Assembly: GCA_001949185.1 (NCBI GenBank) | Contig: BDGG01000009.1 | Coordinates: 150,822-214,821, forward strand | DNA: 64,000 nt | From: Ramazzottius varieornatus | Taxonomy: Eukaryota; Tardigrada; Eutardigrada; Parachela; Ramazzottiidae | Reading direction: 5' to 3' | Shown: in pieces, positions 45,335 through 56,277 of the stretch | Numbering within the stretch: the stretch's first letter is position 1 | How the letters are laid out: each line of letters starts with the position of its first letter | Translations under genes and position numbers: made by a program | The notes under the pieces: model-generated | What the model saw: the letters and a program-made list of their open reading frames with translations, nothing else | What the model was told of the DNA's origin: nothing | Database searches by the model: none

Positions 45335-45412
45335 CAATTACGGATAAGCTACGGGCAATTCGGGCAAAATTGCCCATTGCCCGAACTCAATTGCCTGCGC
45401 CAAGCCCAACGG
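45335..45412. repeat. GGGCAATT-rich inverted repeat, right copy
   Basis: ATTGCCCATTGCCCGAACTC followed by AATTGCCTGCGCCAAGCC is the reverse complement of part of 39688-39812, about 5.6 kb away. Confidence 0.7.
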
Positions 45413-45871
45413 CCATCTGCGCAGATGAATGAGCAACCCGATCATGTATTAATAGCAGGAGCAACAGCGATGACCCCGTACCTCGGTCCCTTTTCTCCTA
45501 ACATACTCTGAACCCTAACTGTCAAACCTAACAGCCTCGGACCCGAAGAACTGTTGCCCCGAAAACTCAGACCCAGAATACCGCCTTCCCCTAACAGCCT
45601 CGAACTCGAACAGCTGCTCTGCTAAACAGTTCCAGTAGGTTCGTTCATTCGGACGATTCCGGTTCTTGATGTACGTGTAGCTCCCAAAGACAGCAATATT
45701 ACCTCCTCTGGACGACTTTATAAACTTCACCAAGCTTGGACTATTGCTGTCAACGGAGACAGAAGGCGTCTCCAGAGCCACTGTAATATAATAAATACTG
45801 TTGTGGGCCATGGTACAAAACGTCCCTTCTACAGTACCAACACTGAATTTGACTAGAAACAGTCAAAAAGA

Positions 45872-46854
45872 CTAATGCAGCGATTCCACTTCATCACGGA
45901 GAACCATTACGGACCTCCGTCAGGAGCTCCGTAATGAGTGATTCTACTTTCGATCATTTCGAGTCGGTTATGACAGGAGAAGTGGAATCATTCATTTCGG
46001 AGCTCTTGACGGAAGTCCGTGATAGCTTCTCGTAACGACTTCTATATGACTTTACGTAAATTAAGAAAATTTCGAAATGCACCGCGTCCGACATGAGAGA
46101 TAACGCGACACAACATTCGGTTGATTGAAATATATGGTGGTGCTGCTATTGGTGCTGCTGCTATTGTCAAGAATAACGTGGCGGAAGTTATTGGTGTGGT
46201 TATAAAGGACGTACTATTGACCATCGCGTTCGCATCCGTTCTAGCATCTCCATTATTGTAGCTACCTTTTCATTACTGTATTCGTTGTGAATTTATGATA
46301 GTTAGGTATATATACTCGAATGAGAGGAATATACATGTAGAACTTTCGACAAGAAATTACGACAGTTAGTAGGTATATTCTACTTCCTCAGAAGTAGAAT
46401 CAGAAATACGTGATGGGTCCGGAGATTGCTCCTCTCCCGAGATGACTTTTTCCGTGATTGTTTTTTCCAGTTATGGTAATGGAGAACTTTCGTAAAGANN
46501 NNNNNNNNNNNNNNNNNNNNNNNNNNNNNNNNNNNNNNNNNNNNNNNNGTCATCTCGGGAGAGGAGCAATCTCCGGACCCATCACGTATTTCTGATTCTA
46601 CTTCTAAGGAAGTAGAATATACCTACTAACTGTCGTAATTTCTTGTCGAAAGTTCTACATGTGTATTCCTGTACGCACACTTAGAAGTCGTTACGAGAAG
46701 CTATCACGGACTTCCGTCAAGAGCGCCGAAATGAATGATTCCACTTCTCCTGTCATAACCGACTCGAAATGATCGAAAGTAGAATCACTCATTACGGAGC
46801 TCCTGACGGAGGTCCGTAATGGTTCTCCGTGATGAAGTGGAATCGCTGCATTAG
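45872..46854. mobile_element. Foldback element around an assembly gap
   Basis: Ends CTAATGCAGCG and CGCTGCATTAG. About 160 bases at each end (45872-46035 and 46690-46854) are inverted copies, and inner segments 46347-46445 and 46549-46655 are a second inverted pair. Each outer arm is itself an inverted repeat (GGACCTCCGTCAGGAGCTCC against GAGCTCTTGACGGAAGTCCG). About 290 bases at 46041-46330 are present only on the left. Confidence 0.75.
46499..46548. other. Assembly gap (50 N)
   Basis: Fifty undetermined bases at the centre of the foldback element; fixed-length gaps of this size usually mean unknown true length. Confidence 0.99.
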
Positions 46855-47830
46855 GGTACTGTATATCGTACCCCACCTCAGCGAGGAACAAGTACTCGCG
46901 GGAGGATCGATTAATCTGTTTCATAAATAGGAAATTATTGTTTGTTAACAATAATTGTTCTTAATGGTCTAGTTGATAAGCCTTTCTCACGTTGAAGGTA
47001 ACAGCTGAGCATGGCGGACTGGACAGCGTATACGGGTTTTCCCCCTTATGTGCAGTATACATCCTCGTAGGTTTCCTTAATGGCATTTCCGTCTTGGCCA
47101 TTCGCCATGCCCGGCTGTGAGCTCCTCCCGTGTAACATTCTTGAACGAGTAACCATGTTCCGTGTTCGCAAGTTTTCTCGAGAAGACTGGTTGGTTTCGC
47201 TCTTTGCATTGCGCGAACTTCTTACCACCATCCCACCCTTCATGCTTTCTCTTTTTATTCCCAATGAAAAATGGGCGTCTCTGAGCTGGCAACCGGACCG
47301 TTGCAGCTCAGAGGAACTGGTGGAAGGCTGATGCGCCAAGCCGTCACTTCCGCCTCGTTCTCGCACTCAGACTGTAATGCACCTCTAGCAGCATCGACGA
47401 CACCCTTCGATGCGTTCAGCTAATCCCGAACTGGCCAAATAAAACTGTACTCTTATTCCTGCTTATCGCGTTTGTATGATACATTAACTGGGTTATTTGA
47501 AGATGTTGCCTATATGGTCCTGCGATTTTCGTTACGCACTTGTTCTACCGAAACAAGCACGTTTCTAAACACTCGATATCTATGACGCAATAAGCTTTCT
47601 TTAGTTCGACACAAGCAGTTTTAGATTACCTTATCATTCCACGGGAGTCTTTGGCGTCGGATTACACAAACGATGACAGTGGGTAATTTATCGATATCAG
47701 CGCCCCGTTTCGGTCGCTACCGACAGAGTTCATCGTTATTTGTAAACCAAATTTCGGTTTTACAGGCGTAAGTGCCTTTTTCCATACTCGCGCACACTGA
47801 AAGTTTCAGCATCTATCATCGCCTGGGGAA
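46855..47830. other. Intergenic region left of the acetyltransferase
   Basis: About 1 kb with short overlapping open frames on both strands but no recognisable protein. It should include the acetyltransferase promoter. Confidence 0.5.
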
Positions 47831-48484
47831 ATGATCCAAAGTGAGCTAAGTCCGCCGGGGACAGTCTCCCGTTTCGTGGAGATGTTTCGCTCGATGGAGT
47901 CCATTTCCGTTCAACGCCATATTGGCCAACACAGCAAACGTCCGAAGGCGGCTCGAAGTACCGAAGCGGAAGTCCGCATTCGAATGGGCGTCGTCAGTGA
48001 CTGCCAACGCGTTCTGGAGCTCATGAACGAACTTTCCACGCAGCCAAACTTGACTAACGTACCCAGCGTCACACTGGAAGACCTGCGCAACGACGGCTTT
48101 CCGGAAGAAGGCAAAGGGAACGCGCTATTCCACCTGATGGTCAGCGAGCATGTTAAAGCTGGTATCGTCGGCTTCGCCCTGTTTTATCCTTCGTATTCGG
48201 CATGGACGGGGAGAGCATACGTGCTGGAGCTGTTGTATATTCAACCGGCGTATCGTCGACGTGGGCTGGGAAAGCGCTTAATGAGCAACCTGGCCAAGTA
48301 TGCGCTGGAGAATGGGGCCAAGCAAATTCGGCTGGATGTTTCTAAAGACAATACTGAGGCGTTGAAATTTTACATTCAGAACCTTGCGCTGAGGGATTTT
48401 GCCATTAAGTTTCATATACCCGCTGTCAACGGCAAGTCTCATGAAGAGATACTGCGGGCTTTGGCCTCTTACGGCGCCAAATAA
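47831..48484 (+). CDS. GNAT N-acetyltransferase, SAT1-like
   Basis: Acetyl-CoA-dependent N-acetyltransferase resembling diamine/thialysine acetyltransferases (SAT1/SAT2 group). Single exon, 217 residues, the only clearly intronless gene in the window. After about 45 extra N-terminal residues, the fold is visible: VRIRMGVVSDCQRVLELMNE, then IVGFALFYPSYSAWTGRAYV (SAT has GFALYFFTYSTWKGRT), LELLYIQPAYRRRGLGKRL (acetyl-CoA loop RxxGxG), and IRLDVSKDNTEALKFYIQN. The last part departs from SAT1, so the substrate may differ. Absence of introns could mean origin by retroposition or simple intron loss. The N-terminal extension might be a targeting sequence, but this is not clear. Confidence 0.85.
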   Translation: MIQSELSPPGTVSRFVEMFRSMESISVQRHIGQHSKRPKAARSTEAEVRIRMGVVSDCQRVLELMNELSTQPNLTNVPSVTLEDLRNDGFPEEGKGNALFHLMVSEHVKAGIVGFALFYPSYSAWTGRAYVLELLYIQPAYRRRGLGKRLMSNLAKYALENGAKQIRLDVSKDNTEALKFYIQNLALRDFAIKFHIPAVNGKSHEEILRALASYGAK

Positions 48485-48663
48485 CCTTCGTTTTCACAGC
48501 TTGTTGATTTCTACTGTACACGTTCTGATAGAGAAACTTATTCAGGTTACCTCTAAAATCTGAATAAAGTCTGGATAAACTTGAATAAAATCAAAAAGAA
48601 CGTCCTCGTCGAACGAAAACGAAGAACCAAAATGCGTCGGATGACTACCAGAAAAGATTCCCC

Positions 48664-50631
48664 TCACGTGGTATGTGCTGTGCGGGTAGGGCTTCGGTGA
48701 ACGAAAAACAGTATCACCAAGAACGAAGAGCCCAGTAAGGCTAGCAGGCCTTCTATGACGAAGACCCAGGTGAAGGTCCCGAACGAGATATCCAAAATAA
48801 ACCCTGGAAAGGAACGTTACGTCGTACTTATGCGATGATGGACAAGTTAAGAATCACTTCTTCTGCATTTGGGACGTCGGCAAACGAAGTAAGCATAATT
48901 ATTATCTCCCGTGGCGCGTTACTCCATTGTTATCGGTTAGAAGCGTGCGCTACTTGGATAACCGATCTGGCCGAGTCTGCCAAACTTGCGCACGTTCGTA
49001 TCGCTTTTGGCTGGAATCGTGCGTCACTTGGACAAGCGATTCATGTTCAAGCCATGTGCCGAACTGCCGATGTCCCACTTGTTGAGTTACCTGAGATTGG
49101 GCCGCCGGCCAGAGCCGCTAGGCCCACCGTAAAGACGAAGAACCCACCGGCCACTTCGATCATCTGGATGGGAACCAGGTCGGCTAAGACGACAGGAAAC
49201 GCAACCATGATGATACCACCGACCACACCATACACCACACAAAAGACCACCGTGGTCACGTACGACTGAGCAAAGACGGACACGATGATGACGATCCCGC
49301 CGACGGTTTCCGCCAAGGCTAGCACACCTGTCTTGCTAGTTCTTTCAGATGCCAAGAGCAGCGTGACGGTTATCCGGCCAACGATATTGGCGATGGCAAT
49401 GATCATGGGCAGGAAGTTGGCTTCGGTCACAGAGATGGCCAGTTCTTTCTCGGCCCGTGAAGCCACGTACATCAAGAGCGGGAAGTAGCCCAGAGCAAAG
49501 AGAAAGTTGGAGAGAAGGAAGAGATCGTAGTGCCATAGGCGGAAGATGGACAAGTCGAAGGAAGAGGGCGACGAGGACTGTTGAACGGCAGTGGTGCGCC
49601 GACGACTGGGTGCCGGACGGAGGAGTAGAGCCATGATGGTGCCATGTAGCATGCATCCTCCAAGGATCAGGAAGCAACCGTCGAGGGTGTACCGTTCGCG
49701 GAGGAAGTGGAACAGGTTGGGGTAGAGGAACATGCCGGTCCCACCAACGCAGGTACCGATACCCAAGGCCAGGGGGCGCTTCTTGTCGAACCATGTCGTC
49801 ATTGAGACCAGACCCGCCATCGACATGCATCCGAAGCCAAAACCTTCAAGGACCGTGCAAGTAAAACAAATAAATGGGAGCTAGCCGAGCCAGGCATACA
49901 GACTCGACGAGATCGTCTTACTGAGTAACGCACGCTGTCAACCAACCAAACGGACAACACGCGCCACTTGGGAATACAATCTTGTCGGGTTTACCGTACT
50001 TGCCGAAGTGGAGCACGCCTCCGGCCCATAACACCGAAGACCTGCGCCACTCGGTAAGGCATTCCGGACGAGTCTTTGCCGAGGTCTCAAGTAGCAAAAT
50101 TGAATAATAACTTTTACCTGTCAGAACGCCGAGGCTAAACAGAAGAAAGACGACGCTTCGTGCGAACATGCTGATAGCTGTCCCTGTACCGGCTAGAATC
50201 GCTCCCACGAAACAAACCAATCTCGCGCCAAACTTCATCAAAAGATAGCCAATCAAGGGGCCGGTCAGCAACATCATCCCCGTCAAGATTGAGCCAATCC
50301 AGGAAGTCATAGCAGCGGACTCTCCATAGGTAGTCAGTAACACAGGGAAGATGACACCCAGCGTGAAGCAGAACCCATCGGTCGTAATATTAATTAGACA
50401 CACCGCGGCGCAGACCATCCATGCCGACGGAGAGTCCACCCCCGGAAGCTCCGTCTTCGCCTTGTAGAAAGAACGGGGCGGAGATCGTCCATTAGCGCCT
50501 GCTGGGACTAAAAAATTGTCGGGAGTCTTCCGACCATGCGAAACTACCGTTCCCTTTGGCTTTACTGAGCCGTCTCCCAATAAAGGTGAATCAAGGTTCT
50601 CTGGCGTGATCATTTTGGATGCATAACACAT
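48664..50631 (-). CDS. Monocarboxylate transporter-like MFS protein (SLC16 type)
   Basis: Major facilitator family plasma-membrane transporter, most like the SLC16 monocarboxylate group. Three exons (50118-50631, 49091-49843, 48664-48803) join in phase to 468 residues. A cytoplasmic N-terminus of about 70 residues leads to SAWMVCAAVCLINITTDGFC, in the position of the SLC16 DGGWGW segment but without its glycines. Then SWIGSILTGMMLLTGPLIGY, the MFS loop MKFGARLVCFVGAI, GFGCMSMAGLVSMTTWFDKK with RPLALGIGTCVGG (SLC16-like), and about six further helices after a charged loop. The cytoplasmic C-terminal tail is very short. Both introns are almost filled by palindromic MITEs. Substrate cannot be told from the sequence. 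A second ATG seven codons in is an alternative start. Confidence 0.82.
48871..49076. mobile_element. GGCGCAC-palindrome MITE with both ends, two modules
   Basis: GGGACGTCGGCAAACGAAG at the left and GTGCCGAACTGCCGATGTCCC at the right; occupies most of a 287-base transporter intron. Confidence 0.88.
49876..50088. mobile_element. GGCGCAC-palindrome MITE, two modules
   Basis: GGGAGCTAGCCGAGCC at the left, two modules, GTCTTTGCCGAGGTCTC at the right; occupies most of the first transporter intron. Confidence 0.85.
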
Positions 50632-50833
50632 GCGTCTGTTACCAACAAACTAGGACAGAACTTCCGAGCTCGACCGGGGAAGCTCAAAGGATCAAGGGAA
50701 AAGATATATTCACTCTTCCGCACATTGACAATGAAATTCCATGGTTTGATGGCTTACGTTATCCGCTCGGCTTTGGCCATAAAAATAAACTGTAAACAAT
50801 AAAATCACACCCAACTTCCGCCGCAGAAGTACC

Positions 50834-50974
50834 ACAGATACGCGTTGCGTAAAAAGAACCATCAATATTTACTTTGCAGTAAACCCGTTGAAAGATCAAA
50901 GTTTAAAGCAAACTCGTAGGTAGTAGTTAGTTAGTTAGTATATTAATGGTTCTTTTTACGCAACGCGTATCGGT
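50834..50974. mobile_element. Short element with 36-base inverted ends
   Basis: GATACGCGTTGCGTAAAAAG continuing AACCATCAATAT faces ATATTAATGGTT continuing CTTTTTACGCAACGCGTATC. The 70-base centre includes a TAGTTAGTTAGTTAG run. Lies between the transporter start and the PKA subunit stop. Confidence 0.88.
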
Positions 50975-51099
50975 AAAGAGACCAAAGGTTATACAGATGT
51001 GTACAGATATGTATGAGCAGAAAAAAAACAGAAGAATTATATCTTGGCAGTGGTGCAGCGGAAGAGCCTAGTTTCACATACACGGTGCGGATGTTTCGA

Positions 51100-52945
51100 T
51101 TACTTCTTCGGTTGGTCGTTACCAAAGATCTCGGTCATTTGCCGATCATAACGTTCCTTGTTACGTTTCAAGATGTCCATGCAAGGACCCAGAAGTCTCT
51201 CGAAAGCCCCCTTGTTCAGGAAGGCCAACTCGACATCCTTCACAGCCCGAACAGTGGCAGCTCGGGGCTTGCTGGTGACCAGGGCCAGTTCGCCAAAGTA
51301 GCTACCGGCACCCAGTTTGCCCAAGTCCTTCTCCTTACCGTTGATCATCTTGGTAACCTGTACCTCGCCTACTTGTACGATGTACATTCCTTCCGCCTGA
51401 GCATCACCTTTAACGCGCCAAAAACACCTGCTTCGCACTAGTCGTGGGATGACAACCTAGTCGTTACGGAGTTGATTCTTCCTCTTTTCTACGAAAGATC
51501 GATCTTGTCTTTGATGGATATTTCGTAGATAAAGGGTGTAAATAACTAATCCCGATCAGATCGTTTGACCAAGTGGCGCACAAGTTCGGTGTCATGGCTG
51601 AAGGAGTGCGCCGCTTGCAAATAATTTTATACAGTTCGCTTTGACGCAGGTTCGCGGATGTTGGCTAAAAGCATGCGCCACTTGGAAAAACGGCCTGGTC
51701 AAGTTTGTTGCCGATCACCCACCTTCAACAATGATTTTCTCTTTGGCTTTATAGCTTTTAGGGATCAGCGCATCACACAGGTTACTCTTTTCGTATCCCT
51801 TCAGCTCCGAGAAAAAGTCCACCTTTTCAAAAATCTTCAGATATTTTTCCCGTTTCCGGAAGGCTGCGCCCAGCACTACTTGCTGGAATGTCTTCCTATC
51901 CTACACAATATATTACAAGACACACGAAAAGCCCCATCAGCCTCGGAGAACCGAAAGTGACAGAATGACCAGTTTACCGTACCAACGCCCAAAGTTTTCC
52001 GGCGGTAGTGGCAGTGACAGTTGCGGCTCTGGCTTGATTATACATCAATGCCAATTCCCCGAAACTTCCGCTAGCCGGGTATTCACCCACTTTCTGGTCA
52101 AGACCATCACCATCCTTGACAAAGATGTCATAGTTGCCATTCTCAATAATGTAAAACTCGTTGGCCTTCTCATCGCTGTCACCTTGTCTGATGACGTTCT
52201 GCCCTCTCTCCACGCTGACCTATCAAATACGACTGAAGATTCACAAGCCGAACAAGAACTTTCAAGTGCCGTTCCTTACGGGATGGAGGGCCGCAATGAC
52301 TTTCTGCAACGAATTGTTATCCAACGCTCGAAACAAAAAGACATCTCTGCACACTTTGGTCAGCAGTTCGGTATCTTGAGGAGATTTCGGCGTGACCGGA
52401 AGTGGACCATAGCTGACTTTCGCGGGATCGAACACTACAGAACGATGACAAACAGCGTTACTCCAACTGTAGCTCCTTCCACACTTTGTTTAAATGGCAG
52501 AGAAGAGTGGGTAGTACAAGAATGACTGACGCACCGTGGTCGTACCTTCAGCCGAGACCGAGCCTCGTCTCCGGGACTTGATCTCAGGCGACACTTCCGG
52601 CAAATTAGCCACTGCCTCATCTTCTTGTTTCCACTCGGCACTTTTACCGTCATCCCACCATTCTTCACCTTTCTTTCCCTACAATCGATCCACAAAAACT
52701 TTCAGTTTTCAGCCTGCACTATCTTCTCTAATACCGAAACGCAGCACGCAATACAAAGGTGGCGGAAGCTACACCCCACGGTTAAGACTAACCTTCTTAT
52801 CCGACTTTGTGAAATACTTCAAAGCATAATCGGCTAGCTGGTTTTTGCTGACCTTTTCTTGCGATAACTTTGACAAAAATTTGCTAACGACTTCTTGAAC
52901 TTCCGGTGGCAGCTTGTTGAACACGTCCTGTACATTTCCAGCCAT
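51100..52945 (-). CDS. cAMP-dependent protein kinase regulatory subunit (type II-like)
   Basis: Binds and inhibits the PKA catalytic subunit until cAMP arrives. Six exons (52793-52945, 52546-52678, 52280-52434, 51983-52219, 51723-51900, 51100-51407) join in phase to 387 residues. Residues 1-50 are a dimerisation/docking domain ([20 protein letters not shown]). The inhibitor segment reads RRRGSVSAE, with a serine at the phospho-acceptor site, so it is a substrate-type (RII-like) inhibitor. Two cyclic-nucleotide pockets follow: [20 protein letters not shown] and [20 protein letters not shown], both with the phosphate-binding glutamate and arginine. The ending [15 protein letters not shown] is close to vertebrate RII. 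Starts divergently 191 bases from the next gene. Confidence 0.94.
51549..51719. mobile_element. GGCGCAC-palindrome MITE abutting a splice donor
   Basis: Two modules, ending (read on the minus strand) as GGGTGATCGGCAAACAAACT. On that strand the exon ends at 51723 and the intron begins GT followed immediately by this element end. Confidence 0.85.
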
Positions 52946-53136
52946 TGCAAGATCTCTCAATTACACCAATCAATTGAAATAGTATATGAAACAGCCATCT
53001 CCGCCAATCTGAGCGGGCTCTCCCACTTTCTCAACACAGCAGTTCCCAAGATACCACGCAACCACCTCGACAAGAGCTCAGCGAAGAAAAGACCGACTAA
53101 GGTGGCCGTTAGAGATTTTGTGAACACTGATTAGTC
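52946..53136. promoter_or_regulatory. Bidirectional promoter, PKA subunit and 53137 gene
   Basis: Just 191 bases separate two divergent starts. Inferred from arrangement; no core promoter motif was recognised. Confidence 0.55.
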
Positions 53137-55028
53137 ATGGAAGAGAATCCCTTAATCTACGCGACGGGGACGCTGCGGCAGCCCAGCTTCACCGACATTC
53201 CTATCCGACAAAGCAGCCGCACTACCTTGGCCATTTTGGCTCCTTTTTACTCCGCCGTCCGTGATACTGCCCTCGAAGTTCTTCGCCATGTCACGCTGTC
53301 GACCATCAGTCATCACTACCAACATCTTCATTTTGACGACCAGGAAGACCACCAGCAAGACGTCATGGTCCTCACCCGGCGCTTCTTCTCACCCGACGTC
53401 AGCCCCCAACAGATCTGCTCCAAGTTGGGCCGCGCCAATACGCGGGGCATTATCCTACTAGTCCGTCACAGCAGTTGGTTCTCCATGTGTGACCAGATCG
53501 ACATGTCCCTCAGCCGGTTGTGGAACAGCATTACCAAGGCACCGAGCTTGCCACTTTGTATCCTGGTTCATGGCGACCATAAAGCCAAGGTCTTTTACCG
53601 GGGCAAGTCTGTCGATCAGTCCAAGAAGAACCTCCTACAAGCGGCCCTGGGTAAGTATCTGATCGAACATACGGCCGTGCCTGCTATCATGTTTGCCGCT
53701 CACCTGGTCCAGATCAGGCAGTGCTTCACGGACTTCCTCCTCAAAGACAAGGCCAGAAGCTTGCTCAAGTGGATTCTAGCTGAGATGGATCGCACACCCA
53801 TCAATTACAAAACCCGCTGGGGATATCAGAATCTGACTAGACTACCTCAGAACGAACTGTCGAGAGCTCCCACGGTTTCCGACGACGTAAGGATACGCAA
53901 GGGTAAGGCCTTGTATAGTATACTGTGCTTTCTCGACTAGGTCGTTGTGCTTGAAAAGAGTGCGCCACCTGGAAAAACGGTGTTGTCCAGTTTGCCACCC
54001 AAGTGGCGCATCTTTCCGGTGCTATTGACTGGAAACATGCGCGACCTGGAAAACCGACTTTGTCGAGTTTATTTGGCGCGCTCTTTTCTTGTGGATTTCA
54101 CTCCTTTGCTGTCACCCTGTAACCTAATATCTGCCCTACAGTTATCAGTCGGAAAAGTTTGGCCAAGAAGTTCATCAGTCGTCGTTCACATTCCGAGCCT
54201 CGCCTAACGCCGGTCCCAACTAGCCGTGGCTATTCTTCCAAAATCATCATCTCCGTAGCTCGGCAAAGCGTCCTGACCAGCCTGGATATCTGCGCGCTGG
54301 AAGCCCTCTTACACAAAATCTCTGCCCGGCTCTTTTACCCAGTCTCCAACGAGGAAGACGACAGCGACATCCACGACATTATCATCAGCACCGACCGCCA
54401 CGACCTAACCCAGCGTGCCTCCTACATACTGTCCATCTTTCGCCGTCTCAAATCATACCAGGAAGGCACGTACAGCGTTCTTGAGGAACAACTCCAGAGC
54501 CTGAACCCTCTAGTCCACGACCTCGACCCTCACCATATGCACTCGTTTTCCTCACACATCACCTGGGCTTCTCAACCATGGAGTCGGACCGTCACCCACA
54601 TTTCGATGAAGTTCGAGGTGGGGAAGCTCCATCGTCAACAGATCTTCCACTTGCCTATCGCCCTCACCTACGAAGAGCTACGGGTTCTCCGTGCCTTCTA
54701 CCTCGACTACTACGCAGCCCAGTGTCCTTCTATCGGAAAGCACAATGGCAACCGGAAACGCGCCTATTCCGTTGGTCCTTCCGGCTACCGACACCGATGG
54801 ACAGGAAGTGCTGTCAAGAGCCTACCACTTCGAGACAAAGAAGCCTTCCTTTTTGGTCTTATTGGACCGGCTAACCCGGCCGACTGGAGGACATCTCGCT
54901 CGGAAGCAGCCGTGACGGGCACATGTGGACGCCAGCAAGTTGCCTGGAAGACGGGCGATGGACGCGTCATTCTCGTACCTAAGGCCTGTCTTCACCCCAG
55001 AAGAAAGAGATCCCCAACTAAACGCTAA
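53137..55028 (+). CDS. Unrecognised protein, two exons
   Basis: No family recognised. Exons 53137-53902 and 54142-55028 join with a G|TT phase to 550 residues. Exon 1 is long, open and well composed (for example TLAILAPFYSAVRDTALEVL, RGIILLVRHSSWFSMCDQID, LPLCILVHGDHKAKVFYRGK), suggesting a mixed alpha/beta fold with a histidine/aspartate-rich stretch near residue 65. Exon 2 continues with KSLAKKFISRRSHSEPRL (basic, possible nuclear signal) and helical sequence. From about 54700 a second frame also looks protein-like (LPATDTDGQEVLSRAYHFET), so a missed small intron or a sequence error could alter the last 100 residues. The intron holds a palindromic MITE. Confidence 0.65.
53950..54083. mobile_element. 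GGCGCAC-palindrome MITE, about one and a half modules
   Basis: GTGCGCCACCTGGAAAAACG, then CAAGTGGCGCATC...CATGCGCGACCTGG, ending TTTATTTGGCGCGCTC. The left arm of the first module is missing. Confidence 0.8.
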
Positions 55029-55415
55029 CTTCTTTCACCTACACAGATATTTCGAATCCTTTCCTTGTCCTTGTGGGTTTCGCTTCTTACTGTTTTCTTC
55101 TGTCTTCAGTTGCACCGGCTTATTCTTATCCGAAATTCCCAACTCCAGAAAATCTAGAAAAACAACAAGGGTAATCGAGAAATTGATGCAGCTACAAGCC
55201 AAATAAAACAAAACGACGTCCGTCTTTGGTACGAGAAGCCACGTTGAGTTTACTTCCGGTCGCCGATTACCGAAGGTTCACCAAATTAAAATATCTATCT
55301 GTAGATCTTCGCTCTGTAGGTAACCCGACAACTGATCTTTGCTGCGAAATTCAAAAGATAATGCCAAGAAAATGTACAAACAGAATCACAGTCATTCATG
55401 GACGAGGAGCGTAGA

Positions 55416-55851
55416 TCAGTGGACGATGTGTCGCAGAGGTTCCGCTTTGATGGCATCAAAGTCCAGCTGGGCGTCCTCCTCTTCGTTAACTTCGCCGACG
55501 ATCGCGCTGGAAGAAAGTAAGATATCACTATTGTTAAACTCTCATATATTCAGCATGCTGGCGTTTCGGAAGAACATTTACATGTTGTCTCCCCGAACCA
55601 TGTATGCGCCAAGTGGAACGGTCTGGATGCCTTGATGGGAACTGTACACCCGCTCGCTGGAGTCCGTCAGGACGACGTTGATCGTCTGGTCGTAGCCTTG
55701 GAATGATCCCTACAACGATGACGAGCAGCATTCGCAGAGGCACTCCTGTTTTGTCTGAAGATGGACTTACCACCAGTGTTCGTCCATCATTGGTAATAAT
55801 CAACACTTTCTTCCCGTAGAAGGCGTCTAGCGTTGACGTAGGTGCGCTCAT
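55416..55851 (-). CDS. LSM8: U6 snRNA-associated Sm-like protein LSm8
   Basis: Nuclear LSm2-8 ring subunit that binds the 3' end of U6 snRNA. Three exons (55771-55851, 55582-55709, 55416-55506) join in phase to 99 residues, the usual LSM8 length. Sm motif 1 is VLIITNDGRTLVVGSFQGYD and continues QTINVVLTDSSER; Sm motif 2 is LGAYMVRGDNIAIVGEV. The C-terminus DAIKAEPLRHIVH corresponds to the human NIRAEPLNSVAH ending, which separates LSM8 from other Sm proteins. It lies 427 bases from the RMND1 start, divergently. Confidence 0.94.
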
Positions 55852-56277
55852 CCTGCTCTTCCGCTTTCCTTCCCTCACAGGTAAAGAAGTTTACCTCTTT
55901 TCCAGCAGATCCTCAAAGTGAAACAGTATACTAAGACTTCGGTTCTACTTCAAGCAGACATCCGGGAAAAAATCGGGAAAATAGAATTAATGAAAGTTGA
56001 AAATCCAGATTCCAGAAAAACGTAACTGCTGATGATTTAGGAGATTGCGATAAACAGCCGCGACATCGGGGTTAACCAACGTACTTAGAAATTATCGATG
56101 CTCACGTGGTACAGAGTCTGTTCCACTTGTATCACGCGTGACAGAAGGTGATGCAAGACTGCAGGAAGATGCAGATTGCAGAATCGCAGATCGGCGAGAT
56201 CGCTCTCGAGTTTCGACCGGGAGTTTGTTTGCTTTCCCGTTCTCTCTGTTGATGAACTTCATACCACTGTATCCACA
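55852..56277. promoter_or_regulatory. Bidirectional promoter between LSM8 and RMND1
   Basis: 426 bases between divergent starts; must hold both promoters. No MITE inserted here. Inferred from arrangement. Confidence 0.55.

Noticed and set aside
47046-47366. Overlapping open frames on both strands left of the acetyltransferase
   Set aside because: No splice structure, no recognisable domain, and several frames are open at once, which fits chance.
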